Notes: generated by a model not told the origin, from the sequence alone. Positions 1 to 8,798 are shown, counted from the first letter of the stretch. The stretch: DNA of 64,000 nucleotides from Fulvivirga sp. (GCA_028280565.1 JANQLQ010000111.1:1-64000); one strand, 5' to 3'. Program-made: numbers and translations.

Positions 1-92
1 GAAGGATTGCCTTCTGGAAAATGTTCTCGCACTTCCAGAAACCTAATGCGGAACTCCTTAAAATTTGTGAAATTAATTTTTAGACTTTATAT

Positions 93-218
93 AAGTTAAG
101 TGAAATTGTACGGTTAGCTATTTTTTCCATCCCGTTCTTAAAGTCGGCTGTAGGCAAAGGGCAATCGTCAACCTCCTATTTTTTTGCCTACTCCCCTTTG
201 CCTTTTGCCGACTGATCG
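93..218 (+). repeat. Dispersed repeat family A, copy 1
   Basis: About 126 bp of non-coding DNA that reappears in inverted orientation at 14841-14965. Shared blocks include AAGTTAAGTG near the left end, CGGTTAGC, a 'TTCTTAAAG' block, and a right end TTGCCGACTGATC. The interior contains purine-rich sub-repeats of the type 'GGCAAAGGGCA'. The remainder of the first 365 bases holds no gene I can support; a short open frame enters from the left edge and stops near base 83. Confidence 0.7.
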
Positions 219-328
219 AGAGCCGTAAATATAACGCTTCACGTGCCCTACTCGTCAATTAACGCGTGGCATGACACTCGGACTTTCGCAACTCCCCAGT
301 CCCGGTATTACAAAGCATGGATTTCTTC

Positions 329-373
329 TTGAGAGAAAATCAATTATTTCTATAAATTTGCAACAATGTTGCA
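329..373 (+). promoter_or_regulatory. Promoter with palindromic operator on the start codon
   Basis: A Bacteroidota-type promoter is visible: TTG at 329-331, a 21-bp spacer, and TAAATTTG at 353-360 (consensus TAnnTTTG). The perfect palindrome TGCAACA-A-TGTTGCA at 359-373 begins inside the -7 element and contains the ATG at 366. The same palindrome, at the same offset from the -7 element, lies in front of the next gene. By analogy with metalloregulated genes this is probably a Zur/Fur-family operator; that assignment is an inference. Transcription would be expected to start close to base 366. Confidence 0.7.
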
Positions 374-2750
374 TTTATTATATCGCTTGTGGGTTGTCAC
401 CTTTCTCTTCCTTCCCCAATTTCTAGCCGGACAAGGTCATCAATTGATATTGAATGGGGTCATTAAGGATAAAGAAAACAGGCCCATAGAGGCCGCTACC
501 ATTAAGATGGTCCCAGGGGTAAGGCACACGGTTTCTGGCCCAGGAGGATCCTTTTCAATATCATACCCGATCGATGAGAAAATTAAATTCCTTGAGGTGT
601 CACATCTCGCCTATACACCGACCCGTGTCCGGCTGGAAGACGTGGAAAATTATTTCGACATTCAAATTACCCTGCAAGATGCCGTACATGTTCTGCAGGC
701 GGTGGAGGTTTACCGGCAAAACCTGTTGGCCACGCTGGTACAAGAAAGTCAACCCATACAAGTGATCGATAGGGAATTCATTGAAAAAAATAATACAGGC
801 ACTTTTTCAGGGGCCTTAGCTGCGCTGCCCGGTGTGAGTACCATGAATCTCGGGGTAGGTATAGCCAAACCTGTTATCCGGGGCATGAGTTTTAACAGGA
901 TAATTGTCAACAACCGGGGTATAAAGCAAGAGGGGCAACAATGGGGAGCAGATCATGGCCTCGAGATCGACCCGTTTGATGTAGAATCTGTGGAGGTTAT
1001 AAAGGGGCCGGCATCGTTACTGTATGGCTCGGATGGTCTTGGGGGTGTGATCAATATCCGGGCTGATAGGTTCTTGGAAGCTGATGGGGACCAGCTCAAC
1101 TGGATTTCTTCCTACCAAACCAATAATGATGCATTTTCGAACTCTATCAACTGGCAAGGCAGGAAAAAGGGTTGGGTGTACAGCGCACGGCTCACTCACC
1201 AAGATTACGGAGACTATACCGTTCCGGCCGATGAATTTACGTATGCCGGGTTCAATTTACCGATCTATGAGAACCGGTTAAAAAATACAGCCGGTCGAGA
1301 ATTGCACTACAGTGTAATGGTAGGGCGAACAAGTGAACGTGCGACCTCTACCGTTAGGTTTTCCGCTTTTAACCAAGAGGCCGGTATTTTTACAGGAGCT
1401 ATTGGCCTCCCCAGGAGTTATAACCTCAGGCATGAAAACCGCCACCGTGACATTGATTTCCCCAGGCAAGAGAACCAGCATTTGATGTTGGTAAATAACA
1501 ATACCTTTACCTTGGGGAAAAATACACTCGAAGTAGACCTAGGGGTCCAATGGAACCGGCGTGAAGAACTTTCATTTCCGGGAGCCCATGGGATCGATCC
1601 ATCCTCGGTCAACAGTGATTTGGCACTGGGCCTAGGGCTTACAACGTACACGGCGAATGTACGCTACCAAGTAAACTGGGCGCCTGGCCATAAGGTATTA
1701 TTTGGAGGCCAGGCCCAATATATGGAGAATGAGCGAGACGGCTTCGAATTCTTACTCCCGGATTTTAATTCTACACAACTCGGACTTTTCAACTATCATG
1801 TATGGGAAGTAAACTCTAAATGGATACTCAATGCAGGGATACGGTATGATCATGGGCGACATGATATCCAACAACATTTACAACCGGTCTACGACCTGGC
1901 TACGTTCGAGCCAACTGGCGAATTCATGGAAAGGACACCTAATTTCAACCGGGAGTTTGAGAACTTCAGTGGTGCGTTCGGTGTGAACCATGTCTTAAAT
2001 CGTAAGAATAATGTAAAGGTAAACTTTGGGAATAGTTTTCGATTTCCTTCGGCCATCGAACTATCCAGTAACGGGGTACACCACGGAAACTTCCGACACG
2101 AATTAGGAGATCCTGCATTAGATATTGAACGAGGCTACCAGGCGGACGTTACCTTCTCACACGAAAGTACGACCCTGCTTTTCGAGCTCTCCGCCTTTTA
2201 TGCCTACTACCAGCAATACATCTATTTAGCACCTACCGGGAGGTTCTCTGACCTGCCCTCGGGCGGGACCTTATGGCAATACCGGCAGGATGATGCTTTG
2301 TTCAATGGCTTGGAACTGGCTGCGAACTATAAGTTTCCATTTCATTTGAAAGCGGAATTAGCTGCTGAGTGGGTCCAAAACCTGAATCTTGACACGGACC
2401 TGTCTTTACCACTTACCCCGGCAGCATCTATCCTGGCAAATTTAGAGTATAATGGATTTAGTTGGACCAATTCGATCTTCAGCGACACGTATATTTTTGC
2501 CGGGGCTGAACAGGTGTTTGCACAGGATAGGGTGGACCGGAATGAAAGAACAACACCGGGCAGCTTTATCCTCAATGCCGGTATGGGATGTCGTATACAA
2601 GTCGCTGGGCGCCAGTTACAATTCAGGATGAACATGAACAATGTGTTAAATACCTCCTACTTCAATCACATCAGCAGGTACAGGCTCATCAACCTCCCGG
2701 AACAAGGAAGAAACCTCGTAATATCTCTAAAAGTACCGGTAAAATTCTGA
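366..2750 (+). CDS. TonB-dependent receptor, probably for zinc or another metal
   Basis: The 794-aa outer-membrane receptor has a signal peptide at residues 1-22 ending at LAG|QG. A carboxypeptidase-D-like beta domain follows (about 27-110), then a plug domain (about 120-235) with the typical LPGV, 'RGMSF' and 'ESVEVIKGP' motifs and 'GGVINI', and then a long beta-barrel to the C-terminus, which ends in KF. It would import a substrate bound at the cell surface using TonB/ExbBD energy. The next two genes, a DUF4625 lipoprotein and an AztD-like lipoprotein rich in His motifs, argue for a metal, most likely zinc. The ATG lies within the operator palindrome and only about 6 bases after the promoter -7 element, so the message may be leaderless. 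No alternative ATG precedes the signal peptide core. The receptor assignment is secure; the substrate is inferred. Confidence 0.9.
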   Translation: MLHLLYRLWVVTFLFLPQFLAGQGHQLILNGVIKDKENRPIEAATIKMVPGVRHTVSGPGGSFSISYPIDEKIKFLEVSHLAYTPTRVRLEDVENYFDIQITLQDAVHVLQAVEVYRQNLLATLVQESQPIQVIDREFIEKNNTGTFSGALAALPGVSTMNLGVGIAKPVIRGMSFNRIIVNNRGIKQEGQQWGADHGLEIDPFDVESVEVIKGPASLLYGSDGLGGVINIRADRFLEADGDQLNWISSYQTNNDAFSNSINWQGRKKGWVYSARLTHQDYGDYTVPADEFTYAGFNLPIYENRLKNTAGRELHYSVMVGRTSERATSTVRFSAFNQEAGIFTGAIGLPRSYNLRHENRHRDIDFPRQENQHLMLVNNNTFTLGKNTLEVDLGVQWNRREELSFPGAHGIDPSSVNSDLALGLGLTTYTANVRYQVNWAPGHKVLFGGQAQYMENERDGFEFLLPDFNSTQLGLFNYHVWEVNSKWILNAGIRYDHGRHDIQQHLQPVYDLATFEPTGEFMERTPNFNREFENFSGAFGVNHVLNRKNNVKVNFGNSFRFPSAIELSSNGVHHGNFRHELGDPALDIERGYQADVTFSHESTTLLFELSAFYAYYQQYIYLAPTGRFSDLPSGGTLWQYRQDDALFNGLELAANYKFPFHLKAELAAEWVQNLNLDTDLSLPLTPAASILANLEYNGFSWTNSIFSDTYIFAGAEQVFAQDRVDRNERTTPGSFILNAGMGCRIQVAGRQLQFRMNMNNVLNTSYFNHISRYRLINLPEQGRNLVISLKVPVKF

Positions 2751-2760
2751 GAATAATTGC

Positions 2761-2813
2761 TGCAACATTGTTGCGAGTAAAGTAGTAGCCATTATATTTG
2801 CAACAATGTTGCA
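2761..2813 (+). promoter_or_regulatory. Internal promoter with two palindromic operators
   Basis: The 80-bp gap between receptor and DUF4625 gene carries TTG at 2771-2773, exactly 19 bp of spacer, and TATATTTG at 2793-2800, a textbook Bacteroidota promoter. Two copies of the palindrome flank it: TGCAACA-T-TGTTGCG at 2761-2775 covering the -33 box, and TGCAACA-A-TGTTGCA at 2799-2813 covering the expected start site. Their starts are 38 bp apart. Two operators bracketing a promoter suggests tight repression, perhaps by two regulator dimers. Confidence 0.7.
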
Positions 2814-2830
2814 TCTAAGATAACTAACCC

Positions 2831-3730
2831 ATGAAAAAAGGTTTTGCTTTATTTTTCGCTTTACCACCCCTTCTTTTCAGTTCATGTTTGGATTCCGGGG
2901 ATGATGATGATTTAGACATACAGAGCCCGAGGATCGGGTCTGTCGATGACATGCAGACGGTCATGCCTAGTCACTTTATGGAAGTTGGAGTGGAAGCATC
3001 CAGTATTCCATTGGCTTTTCAAGTGGAAGACGAAACGGGTATTTCAATGATCACGCTTGGGGTACATAGTGCTTTTGATGGTCATACCCATGGTAGGATA
3101 GCCAATGCAAATAATTTTCAGCGTTTAGGTTACCTGCATAGGATCAACCAGCAAGACATGGAAGACCCTAGGCGCTTTCAAGTTGAGACTTCCGATAGCC
3201 TGCTCATTTACCTCGATGATAGGAACACCCTCATCACTGAGGGAAAGTTGATACTGGCAGGGCCCTATCATTTTTCCATTAGCGCTACGGATATAGAGAC
3301 TAATGAAACCTCTTATGCGGATAATTCGACCTACCATACTACCCTTTTCATCCACCGGGAATATGCTCCTTTGATCCAAGTGGATAGGATAGATAAGGGC
3401 ACAGGTACGGTAGAAGGAAGCGTCCGCCGGAATATGGAGCATGAGTTATCGTCGGATATTGGATTCTTGTGGGTCTATATTTCACGACCTGACCCCGCAA
3501 ACCCTAGCCAGGAAGGGGATATCCGCGAGGAATGGATCTGGGGAAATGCAGGTTGGCAGCACCTGTTTCGAGATAATTCCGGGGATCCTTTGGCAGATCC
3601 TCAAAGCATAGACCTGTCCGAGCTATTATCAGGAGAAGAAGCAATACGTCAAATGGACGATGCCGAGATCCTTACCATCTGGGCAGAGGACGCTTTTGGG
3701 AATATTTCCGTCAAATCTTTTAACCAGTAA
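2831..3730 (+). CDS. DUF4625-family lipoprotein
   Basis: The 299-aa lipoprotein has a short charged N-terminus (MKKG), a hydrophobic stretch and the lipobox LFSSC, giving a lipidated Cys at about residue 19. An acidic SGDDDDLD run follows, typical of surface-exported Bacteroidota lipoproteins. The body resembles DUF4625 domains: Ig-like beta-rich segments, here in two parts (about 30-165 and 175-299). A His cluster, 'DGHTHG', around residue 80 could bind metal. The gene follows the TonB receptor after 80 bp and has its own promoter with two copies of the palindromic operator. Genes of this family often accompany TonB receptors with metal-linked roles; an outer-surface metal-binding or docking protein is my inference. 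Confidence 0.75.
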   Translation: MKKGFALFFALPPLLFSSCLDSGDDDDLDIQSPRIGSVDDMQTVMPSHFMEVGVEASSIPLAFQVEDETGISMITLGVHSAFDGHTHGRIANANNFQRLGYLHRINQQDMEDPRRFQVETSDSLLIYLDDRNTLITEGKLILAGPYHFSISATDIETNETSYADNSTYHTTLFIHREYAPLIQVDRIDKGTGTVEGSVRRNMEHELSSDIGFLWVYISRPDPANPSQEGDIREEWIWGNAGWQHLFRDNSGDPLADPQSIDLSELLSGEEAIRQMDDAEILTIWAEDAFGNISVKSFNQ

Positions 3731-3843
3731 CAACTTATATCATGACCGGGCCGGAAAGAAGGTTGACCTAGCCCCGTTTGACCAAGCTTCTTGAGCTCAA
3801 GGTTTTGATCATCCACCAATACATAACCAAAACTATAATAATA

Positions 3844-5118
3844 ATGAAAAGCATAACTTTAAAACTTTTGCCTTTTATGGCTTTATTGATCTTCACCATG
3901 GCGTGTGACGATGACGACGATTCAACGGGTGCAGAGCCCTTGAATTTTGCAGAAACTGAGAGTGATTATGTGAGTATTGCCTTATTTCATGATAATGGGA
4001 TAGACGTACTACGGGCGAATAACGGCCAAATTAGGAGCTCGGTCAATGAAGCCTTACCAGAAGGGGCTCGCTTTTATACCAGTAGCACCGGCCGGCATTT
4101 GGTCGTTGTGAATAGAAATGGTAACCAGGTCAGGTTTTTTGATTCAGGAGTATACTTTCATATAGATCATACGCATGACGACCCTTCAAAATGGTTGGAA
4201 ACAACGGTAGAGACCCCTCTTCCAACCCACTTCAAGAGCAGTGGTGACCATATGGTCATTTTCAATGATGGGGACGGTTCTATTACCTATGTAGACGAGG
4301 AGCGGCTTGAAAACTCTAATTACACCCCCGACGTAATACAGATTGAAAACACGGTGGCGCATCATGGTGTTGGATTTAGGTTTACCAATGGCCAGTTTGT
4401 GACTACTTTTAAAGATGAAACAGAACCTGAAGGGCTTCCAGGAAGTGTTAGGTTCGTTGATATCAACGGATCAGTGATGGGTGATAACGGTGGGGTAGAA
4501 ACAGCCGGTATCCACGGTAGCGCGGTGAATGGTACTCATGGTGCTTTTGGTTCTAGGGATGGGGTCATCATCGTGGATGGTGAACGCAATATAGACCTGG
4601 TCGAAAACACGGGAAAACTTGATACTGCAAGAGGTTTCTGGATTGCTACCATGAAAGGCCATGATGATGCTAACCTATTCTTCGGCAGGGCTGGGGAACT
4701 TGGAGCGTTTGTCGTGGACCCAGTAGCTAAAACTATCGATGTATTGTATGAAGGGGATGACATAGAGGGTGATATGTTCAGCTTCAATGGAGAGTATTAC
4801 CTTTTACATACGTCAGACAACAGGATACGTGTGTATGATGCTACTAATGCTAATATGATTACTGAAAGGGTAGTGGAAATGGTAGATATACCTGAAGTAG
4901 GATCAGCGAACGGAAGGTCTTCGCGTTCGGAAATTGAAGTGCTTAGAAAGATGAATCAACCCAGCCCGGTTCTCATCTGTTCTGAACAGTTTTTATACGT
5001 CCTAGCTCCGGACAGGCAACATATTAAAGTACTACACATACGCGATCTAGCCCACGTGCATACTATCGAGTTAAGCAGTACTGTAAATAGCATGGCAAAA
5101 ATCGGGTTTACGGATTAA
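3844..5118 (+). CDS. AztD-like zinc-binding lipoprotein
   Basis: The frame is open from 3778, but the ATG at 3844 starts a clean lipoprotein signal (MKSITLKLLP...FTMAC) followed by DDDDD, so I place the start there; the product is 424 aa. The body shows repeated short beta motifs suggesting a propeller, and His clusters 'HIDHTHDD', 'VAHHGVGF' and 'GIHGSAVNGTHGAFG'. These resemble the metal-site motifs of AztD, a periplasmic zinc chaperone that hands zinc to the AztABC transporter. Here the protein is lipid-anchored and lies downstream of a TonB receptor instead of an ABC transporter. A role in capturing or relaying zinc at the envelope fits the operon. The family resemblance is fairly good; the metal and direction of transfer are inferred. 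Confidence 0.72.
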   Translation: MKSITLKLLPFMALLIFTMACDDDDDSTGAEPLNFAETESDYVSIALFHDNGIDVLRANNGQIRSSVNEALPEGARFYTSSTGRHLVVVNRNGNQVRFFDSGVYFHIDHTHDDPSKWLETTVETPLPTHFKSSGDHMVIFNDGDGSITYVDEERLENSNYTPDVIQIENTVAHHGVGFRFTNGQFVTTFKDETEPEGLPGSVRFVDINGSVMGDNGGVETAGIHGSAVNGTHGAFGSRDGVIIVDGERNIDLVENTGKLDTARGFWIATMKGHDDANLFFGRAGELGAFVVDPVAKTIDVLYEGDDIEGDMFSFNGEYYLLHTSDNRIRVYDATNANMITERVVEMVDIPEVGSANGRSSRSEIEVLRKMNQPSPVLICSEQFLYVLAPDRQHIKVLHIRDLAHVHTIELSSTVNSMAKIGFTD

Positions 5119-5173
5119 GGGTAATCTACATTTAAGGTTGATCATTATCATGAAATAGATGGGTTGACCTAAT

Positions 5174-5200
5174 ACTCATCGCGAGGGGCGAGCGATGAGT
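5174..5200 (+). terminator. Hairpin after the zinc-type operon
   Basis: A 9-bp perfect stem, ACTCATCGC / GCGATGAGT, has a 9-nt loop and is followed by GTTTG. It lies 55 bp after the AztD-like stop codon. It lacks a long T run, so a terminator role is likely but not certain. Confidence 0.5.
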
Positions 5201-5241
5201 GTTTGTAATCCGTAAGAGCATATTTTTGTCTCCCAATATCT

Positions 5242-5284
5242 ACATCAGCCGGCTGGAAGGTATACGAACCCAGCCGGCTGATGT
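5242..5284. terminator. Strong 15-bp hairpin, possible bidirectional terminator
   Basis: A perfect 15-bp GC-rich stem (ACATCAGCCGGCTGG at 5242-5256 pairing with 5270-5284) with a 13-nt loop, followed by GTTTAAA. It is the second hairpin in the same gap. No gene is visible in the remainder of 5119-5599. Confidence 0.55.
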
Positions 5285-5599
5285 GTTTAAACCGGGCGGT
5301 GTATAGATGCTGAATATCAATTGCCCCCCTATTGTACCATTGCCGGCTTTTCATTCACTAGTGGATAAACATTTAGAGTAAGATCCGGCTTCTACTGATC
5401 CCCTTAGTAGATAATGGTTTTGTAAAACAGGGAATCTCCAAAGATCATATCCCCTCGTTTTTTAACAGACCAGGAGGCCTTTTCGTGTGAGGCAGAAAAA
5501 GCGAAAAACCTAAAGTCAATCCCAAAAACTTCACTAAATTAACACCATGAGCTTGGGTTTTTTAGGTAGGCTCACGTTGGACATGTTTTCAATTAACTC

Positions 5600-6352
5600 A
5601 TGAACTTCCTCAATCCTTACATAGAAATTTACCTGGGATATCGAAACGAGGATCAACATGAACTCATGCCATTCTATAGAGAGGTATTATGGCTCTTCTC
5701 AAAGAATCTCGATAACCGGTTGCGAATGTTCCAACATAGAGTAAACATTGAAATTGAAGAAGGTTATGATACACCCCAAAACTTTAAGTTTGATAGTATC
5801 TATTCTTATCGAACCAGCATTGACATTACGAATTTCAAGAAGCTGGATGAACATTCAAAACGAAAACAAGTACTTGAATTAGTTCATTCAGGGTTCAACT
5901 CACTGGCTGAAGAATTTAATTGGGATAAAGAAGCAATTGCCGATGCTTATAAAAAAAGTGTAGAAGAGAATTATGGTTTTGTTTACTATACCGACTATAA
6001 ATTAAGTCGAAATAAAAAGTTTAAGGGAAGAATACGAATTGACCTGGACAAGAGACTCGCTATTTTTACTTCCGAACTATTAGATTTAAAAACAGGGGAT
6101 TTAAGAACGGCAGAACTACTTCAAACCGAACAGGGAAACTTTGCTTGGTGGAGATACATTCGGGAGTTTGGCTGGATGGATTCTGAAAATTTCGGGCTCA
6201 AGTTAAAAAATAGACAGGTTTGGATAACCATTAATACTATTTCGGGCGAAGTTACTGGGACCATCAATCCAAAGAAAAGCGACTCCAGGTCCCTGGAAGA
6301 TTTCCTAAAGAAATTGAAGGAACCCATTAAGCCGCTGAGAAGTGTACAATAA
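5600..6352 (+). CDS. Hypothetical protein, 250 aa
   Basis: I do not recognise a family. The 250-aa product has no signal peptide or membrane segment and is charged and soluble-looking, with many aromatic residues (for example 'WWRYIREFGW' around residue 182). The N-terminal half looks helical and the C-terminal half more beta-rich. The ATG at 5600 is the only reasonable start. It stands alone: 480 bases of hairpins and unassigned sequence precede it and about 400 bases follow. Codon use looks similar to that of the neighbours but somewhat richer in A/T. Function unknown. Confidence 0.7.
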   Translation: MNFLNPYIEIYLGYRNEDQHELMPFYREVLWLFSKNLDNRLRMFQHRVNIEIEEGYDTPQNFKFDSIYSYRTSIDITNFKKLDEHSKRKQVLELVHSGFNSLAEEFNWDKEAIADAYKKSVEENYGFVYYTDYKLSRNKKFKGRIRIDLDKRLAIFTSELLDLKTGDLRTAELLQTEQGNFAWWRYIREFGWMDSENFGLKLKNRQVWITINTISGEVTGTINPKKSDSRSLEDFLKKLKEPIKPLRSVQ

Positions 6353-6749
6353 AAAAACGTACCAGGCGCCTCTAACTAGCAGGTTTAACGTGAAGTTCAA
6401 ATCCGTTAATAGGGAAGAAATAAAGAAAGACTAGTGCCATGTGCTTTGTCCAGTGTGCCATGCCGTCTAAAAGCCAGTGATATGGTTCATGTAGTCCTAC
6501 AGGTCTTCAGATTGACAGAAATATCGAGGCTAGATTTAGGTCTTGAATGAGCTCCCTTTGAAGAAGACTGATGATAATATGAATAATTGCGAGTTCAGCT
6601 TCATAGCAAGAATTTCGGAGTGATGCCCTTGAAGCTCAACGCACTAGGAATCATTCGCAAAGTTCTTAAGAATCAGTTATTTTTAGTGCTATTGGACAGG
6701 TTGACTAGCGCGGCTTACCTGCGTCATTTTTAAAAGTAATTAATTAAAA
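6353..6749. other. Intergenic stretch without recognised content
   Basis: About 400 bases with no supported ORF, hairpin or repeat from the families found elsewhere in the window. An AT-rich tract just before 6750 presumably carries the promoter of the cupin cluster, but no clear TAnnTTTG box is seen. Confidence 0.5.
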
Positions 6750-7382
6750 ATGGATAATAAACTATTTGGAGCTCATTACTTTAGTTTAGATAAACCTCAA
6801 ACATTTGAGGTTGATCATCAACAGCTTTATTTTTTTCGAACCTTCATAGGGAATCATGATATAAAAGTAGAATTGGGCGACTGCATCTATTATTTTGATG
6901 AACATTTGGAAAGAGCAGAAATAAAAAAAGGCCCCTGTACTGTTTCAACAAAACACTTGGCAACCGTAATTCGTGGTTACATGCATCCGGATGCCTCTGC
7001 ATCGCTTGAGGGGGTTACTACATTGCCTTATGTTAATGGTTGTTCAACAAAACAGGTTTTCCCGCCGCTTCGCCCTGGTGATCCTACGCTACAATATCTT
7101 AAAATGCCCCCATGCAGTAAGGAACAAGAACACCATATTCACTCAACTTTTCGTGTGGTCCTGGTCTTAAAAGGAAAGGGAAAAAGTATAGTAGGTATGG
7201 GGAGCGGGAATATAGAAACAGAATTAGTCCCGGGGTCCGTATGCATATTAGAGCCCATGTGTCCGCATCATTTTGAAACGTATCCGGGTGAACACCTGGA
7301 AGCTGTACCCCTGCATATTTTCACTTCTATAGGAGCAGGTGAAAAAAATCATCCTATGTTCAACGGTACAGTAGCAATATGA
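6750..7382 (+). CDS. Cupin-domain protein
   Basis: The 210-aa protein has a single recognisable cupin in its C-terminal half. Motif 1 includes 'EHHIHSTFRVVLVLKGKG' near residues 126-143. Motif 2 includes 'LVPGSVCILEPMCPHHFE' near residues 157-174. His residues in both motifs could bind a metal. The N-terminal 100 residues contain no family I recognise. It is the first gene of a cluster in which the next start overlaps its stop by 4 bp (ATGA), so translation is probably coupled. Cupins in such settings are isomerases, oxygenases or sugar/amino-acid binding enzymes; the substrate here is unknown. Confidence 0.78.
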   Translation: MDNKLFGAHYFSLDKPQTFEVDHQQLYFFRTFIGNHDIKVELGDCIYYFDEHLERAEIKKGPCTVSTKHLATVIRGYMHPDASASLEGVTTLPYVNGCSTKQVFPPLRPGDPTLQYLKMPPCSKEQEHHIHSTFRVVLVLKGKGKSIVGMGSGNIETELVPGSVCILEPMCPHHFETYPGEHLEAVPLHIFTSIGAGEKNHPMFNGTVAI

Positions 7383-7765
7383 TGGATAACTCGAGCTTGG
7401 ACAAAATTATTCATGAATTCCTTCCTAAGTTCAACAAAATGTGCGCCACAGAAAGAAGGGATTTTTTGGTGAGAGAAAGAACAGTGAACTATGAACATGG
7501 TTCAAGGATCAAGAAGTACCAGGTTACCCATCAAATACGAAAAAGAAAAAATGAGTGGTTAATTGAAGGGGTGAGCAATGGATTCTGGATATTCAAAAGA
7601 CGTTTCCCCCTGCTTAGAATAACTAGGCGGCGTAACTTAATCAACTTTGCGGGAGTGTTTACCAGTTCAATACATGATTTTAAGGAAGAGCAACTCGAAG
7701 AAAAATTAAACGAATATTTGGAAATATGTAAAAGTCAGCCGCATGATGTTTTTATCAAATCGTAA
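7379..7765 (+). CDS. Small basic protein of unknown function
   Basis: This 128-aa protein is strongly basic in its middle section (residues about 25-85, many Arg/Lys) and more acidic towards the C-terminus, with a likely helix around 'FKEEQLEEKLNEYLE'. No Cys-His-Asp set like that of lasso-peptide B2 proteases is visible. The gene overlaps the cupin stop by 4 bp and its own last 23 bases overlap the start of the PP-loop gene, so it is almost certainly expressed as part of the cluster. It might act as a partner or carrier for the PP-loop enzyme; this is only a guess from position. Confidence 0.7.
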   Translation: MMDNSSLDKIIHEFLPKFNKMCATERRDFLVRERTVNYEHGSRIKKYQVTHQIRKRKNEWLIEGVSNGFWIFKRRFPLLRITRRRNLINFAGVFTSSIHDFKEEQLEEKLNEYLEICKSQPHDVFIKS

Positions 7766-8798
7766 CCAAGGCTTTTACTACTTATCAAAAAACCAACTTT
7801 TTAAAAACCTTTTCATTAACCGTAGAGCAAACCCCGTTTATCTAAAATGCTGTGAATTCTTTGGTACGATACTCATTGACAGGACTCATACCATTGAACC
7901 TGGGATAAATTTTCAAATCATAGATAAAATACCTGCAACCCAGGGATTTAATTTGTCTTTTCAAGATGTTTGTGAGGCAAGAGCTAGCCAAATCATTCGC
8001 CAGGTAAAAGGTGAAATTAAGCTACTGTGGTCGGGCGGTATTGATTCCACCGTGGCTTTAATATCCATTTTGTCAGCATTAGTGCAATTAGATCAACTCC
8101 ATCGGCTTACTATCTTACTTTCCAAAGAGTCAATTTCTGAATACCCAAGCTTTTTTAAGGATGTAATTAAAGATAAGTTGAATTATCAACTTATCGAGAC
8201 GACCATTTTTGACACTATAGACAGTCATGATATAATTGTTACGGGGGAACATGGTGATCAGCTCTTTGGTAGTGATAAATTGAAATACCCGGTCATTTCC
8301 GGTGATGCCTATAGCCCTTTTGACCAAATCATTGATTTTATCATACCACGAAAGCTGGGAACGGATAAATACACCGTTCAGATTATCGATTTTTTGGATC
8401 CCTTGATCGGTAAGTCCCCTGTAAAAATAAAAACCCTATACGATTATTTATGGTGGCTGAACTTTTCGTTAAAGTGGCAGACCGTTTCCATGCGACTCAT
8501 TCATGGATTAAACCGAAGCTATCTCGACCTGGAAAGAACAGTATTCCATTTTTTTAGAACAGAAGACTTTCAAAACTGGTCGATTTTTAACCATGATAAG
8601 AAGATAAAGAAAGATTGGAACACTTATAAGTACGTGGCAAAGGAGTACATTTATAATTATCATAGGGATGAACATTATTTGCAGAACAAGGAAAAAGAAC
8701 AATCTCTAAAAGAGGTAATCGTTAATCCAAAAGAAGCGGGGCTCTTCAAAAAACGGTTGAAAAGGATGAAAATGCACAAGGAGACGTCTCGTGAATAA
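7743..8798 (+). CDS. Stand-alone asparagine-synthase-like PP-loop enzyme
   Basis: The 351-aa protein carries the ATP-pyrophosphatase signature 'LLWSGGIDSTVAL' near residue 95 (SGG-x-DS) and, near residue 160, 'TGEHGDQLFGSD', which matches the second ATP-site motif of asparagine synthase B (consensus SGEGADELFGG). It lacks the N-terminal glutaminase domain of true asparagine synthases, so ammonia must come from elsewhere or an amine on a substrate must be the nucleophile. Such truncated enzymes form amide bonds in natural-product and nucleotide-sugar pathways, including lasso-peptide cyclisation. Here it is coupled to a cupin and a small basic protein. Adenylation of a carboxylate is well supported; the substrate is unknown. 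Confidence 0.8.
   Translation: MMFLSNRNQGFYYLSKNQLFKNLFINRRANPVYLKCCEFFGTILIDRTHTIEPGINFQIIDKIPATQGFNLSFQDVCEARASQIIRQVKGEIKLLWSGGIDSTVALISILSALVQLDQLHRLTILLSKESISEYPSFFKDVIKDKLNYQLIETTIFDTIDSHDIIVTGEHGDQLFGSDKLKYPVISGDAYSPFDQIIDFIIPRKLGTDKYTVQIIDFLDPLIGKSPVKIKTLYDYLWWLNFSLKWQTVSMRLIHGLNRSYLDLERTVFHFFRTEDFQNWSIFNHDKKIKKDWNTYKYVAKEYIYNYHRDEHYLQNKEKEQSLKEVIVNPKEAGLFKKRLKRMKMHKETSRE

Noticed and set aside
1-83. Open frame from the left edge ending near base 83
   Set aside because: Only about 26 codons and no recognisable motif; it could be a real C-terminus of a gene outside the window, but this cannot be supported.
3778-3843. Longer N-terminus for the AztD-like protein
   Set aside because: The 22 extra residues precede a normal lipoprotein signal; the ATG at 3844 gives the expected short N-region.
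6750-8798. Lasso-peptide cluster
   Set aside because: The PP-loop enzyme is too short for a typical lasso cyclase, and no B2 protease, PqqD-like B1 protein or precursor peptide was seen.
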